Source: Halieaceae bacterium | GTDB taxonomy: Bacteria > Pseudomonadota > Gammaproteobacteria > Pseudomonadales > Halieaceae | DNA: 6,306 nucleotides | Reading direction: 5' to 3' | Assembly (NCBI GenBank): GCA_018666295.1 | Contig: JABIZW010000022.1 | Coordinates: 1-6,306, forward strand | Part shown: piece after piece, positions 4,994 through 6,306 of the stretch | Numbering within the stretch: the first letter of the stretch is position 1 | How the letters are laid out: each line of letters opens with the position of its first letter | Program-made: the position numbers and the translations under genes | The notes under the pieces: generated by a model | Databases searched by the model: none | What the model saw: only the letters and a program-made list of their open reading frames with translations | What the model was told of the DNA's origin: nothing

Positions 4994-6306
4994 TTAGCGG
5001 TGTAAGCCGTGACGAGGTTTGAGGTTGAAGAGTTCCGGATGCGATTGCTCGATCTGAAATCCAAGGTGGAGGAGGTCGTGCTCGTGTCGCCAGGGCGCCA
5101 TCAACTGCATTCCAATGGGACAGCCATTGTGGTCCAGGCCTGCGGGTATTGATAGCGCAGGAAGGCCCATGTGATTGGCCGGGATGGTAAAACACGCAGC
5201 ATCAAACAGCGCGGCAAACCAGCTGTCAAAATCCAGATCCGAATCCATACGGTAGGACGCGGTCACTTCAGGACAGGTAATGGGTGTGACCGGTGAGAGC
5301 AATAGATCACAGGGGCCGTATTGCCAAAACGCGCCCCAACGCCGCATCAGCTCTTCTGTTTCAAGTTGCGCGCCAAACAGGTCATCGACATCGTAGCGAT
5401 CTGCCAGGGCGAGGTGATTTCTCAATTGAATGGACGCGTTGGCGTCGGTCAGTTCGACATTGGCTTCATGAACTTGATGCATAAGTTCGCGACTGATCGG
5501 CAACAACCACTCTGCAACGGTGAATGATTCTCTTAGCGAATTAAAATCACAGATGTCTTGGGGACTGAGCTCAATCACTTGATGACCCAGGTGCTCAAGC
5601 CGCTGGGCCATTTTTGCCAGTGCGGACTGGACATCCGAGTCAATTTTCACATCGCTCCCCCAGGCCTGGGTGCAAAATCCGATACGAAACTGTCTGCTTT
5701 TTACCTGGGCTTGCGGACGCAGTGTCGGTGGGGGATGCGACGGCATAAAACTGCCGCCCAGATGCCGGTGGATCGCAAGTACTTCGGTGACCGCAGCGCA
5801 GTCCCTCATACTTCGTACGAGCGCACCCTCTACCGCGCCGGCAAGTATTGACTCGTTGAGGCCCTTTGGCAGAGGGTTGATGCCCCGAGTGCCCTTAAGG
5901 CCGATGAGCCCCGTCCATGAGGCGGGAAATCGAATTGAACCTGCCCCATCTGAGGCCGAACAGATCGGTGTCATACCGCCTGCTACCGCCGCTGAAGAAC
6001 CGCCAGAGGAGCCTCCCGGGGTGTGTTGTAGGTTGAAGGGATTTCGCGTGTCTCCTTGAGGAATGCTGTGTGTGATGAGTGTCATACCGTCTTCAGGGAC
6101 TGCAGTACGTCCGCAAACGATGAAGCCCGCTTGCCGAAAATTTTCAATCAGTGGGTCATCATCGCCAGCCGGTTCCGGTTTCTTGAACCCCAGTCCAATT
6201 TGTTGATCTCGACCGGCTATTCGAGAGCCCATGTCTTTGATGAGGATGGGCACACCGTAAAACGGGCCGTCCGGGTTTGCACCGCTGGTGGACGGTGTCT
6301 CGATAA
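4994..6306 (-). CDS. Amidase-signature family hydrolase, N-terminus cut by window edge
   Basis: The frame stays open to the window edge and gives 436 residues; the natural start lies outside. A GTG at 6251-6253 is only an internal valine: it sits inside the conserved FYGVPILIKD block, and related sequence (ETPSTSGANPDGP) continues upstream. Numbering from the edge, the Ser-cisSer-Lys triad is complete: K23 in PILIKD, cis-Ser S99 in PGGSSGGSSAAVAGG (96-110), and nucleophile S123 in SDGAGSIRFPAS (118-129). The spacing of 24 residues between the serines matches the family. Amidases hydrolyse carboxamides to acid plus amine or ammonia, usually in the cytoplasm. The family also contains the GatA subunit, but no gatB or gatC is nearby. 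The transporter gene follows after 3 bp. The specific substrate is unknown; N-acyl amine hydrolysis (as in N-acetyltaurine amidase) is one option. Confidence 0.87.
   Translation of the reverse strand, partial: IETPSTSGANPDGPFYGVPILIKDMGSRIAGRDQQIGLGFKKPEPAGDDDPLIENFRQAGFIVCGRTAVPEDGMTLITHSIPQGDTRNPFNLQHTPGGSSGGSSAAVAGGMTPICSASDGAGSIRFPASWTGLIGLKGTRGINPLPKGLNESILAGAVEGALVRSMRDCAAVTEVLAIHRHLGGSFMPSHPPPTLRPQAQVKSRQFRIGFCTQAWGSDVKIDSDVQSALAKMAQRLEHLGHQVIELSPQDICDFNSLRESFTVAEWLLPISRELMHQVHEANVELTDANASIQLRNHLALADRYDVDDLFGAQLETEELMRRWGAFWQYGPCDLLLSPVTPITCPEVTASYRMDSDLDFDSWFAALFDAACFTIPANHMGLPALSIPAGLDHNGCPIGMQLMAPWRHEHDLLHLGFQIEQSHPELFNLKPRHGLHR

Noticed and set aside
4863..5195. Minus-strand open frame of 110 codons across the amidase-MFS junction
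   Set aside because: It is out of frame with both genes, rich in Arg, Ser and Pro, and explained as a shadow of the two real genes.
4994..6253. Amidase starting at the GTG at 6251-6253
   Set aside because: That codon is the valine of the conserved GVPILIKD block containing the catalytic lysine. The frame continues with family-like sequence to the window edge, so the gene is partial rather than short.

Overview
The window is about 6.3 kb of bacterial chromosomal DNA, densely coding, with six protein genes (two cut by the window edges) and no RNA gene, mobile element or CRISPR array that I can see. Moderate-to-high GC, E. coli-like promoter and Shine-Dalgarno signals, and the protein families suggest a proteobacterium, possibly a marine heterotrophic gammaproteobacterium. 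That placement is a guess; no taxonomic marker is present.

Layout. Left, minus strand (1-1079): an acylating, CoA-dependent aldehyde dehydrogenase most like the sulfoacetaldehyde dehydrogenase (SauS) branch, missing its C-terminus. A 207-bp divergent control region (1080-1286) follows. It holds a good sigma70-like promoter for the dehydrogenase, with a 12-bp tandem repeat directly upstream of the -35. Centre, plus strand: a small exported NTF2-fold protein (1287-1928); a weak terminator and overlapping inverted repeats (1928-1989); a LysA-like fold-III PLP decarboxylase with a changed substrate-binding region (2003-3346); and a VOC/glyoxalase-fold metalloenzyme (3372-3857). Right, minus strand: an amidase-signature hydrolase (4994-6306, N-terminus outside the window) followed 3 bp later by a 12-TM MFS transporter (3839-4990). 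The transporter's 3' end overlaps the end of the VOC gene by 19 bp, convergently.

How they could work together (inference): the MFS protein imports a small, probably amidated compound, the amidase removes its acyl group, the PLP decarboxylase acts on an amino acid, and the acylating dehydrogenase converts an aldehyde to an acyl-CoA or the reverse. A SauS-like dehydrogenase with an MFS carrier and an amidase resembles the parts used in known sulfoacetate (sauSTU) and N-acetyltaurine (NaaS amidase) catabolism. However, no sulfonate-specific gene such as xsc, tpa or sauT is visible, so a sulfonate assignment is only a hypothesis.
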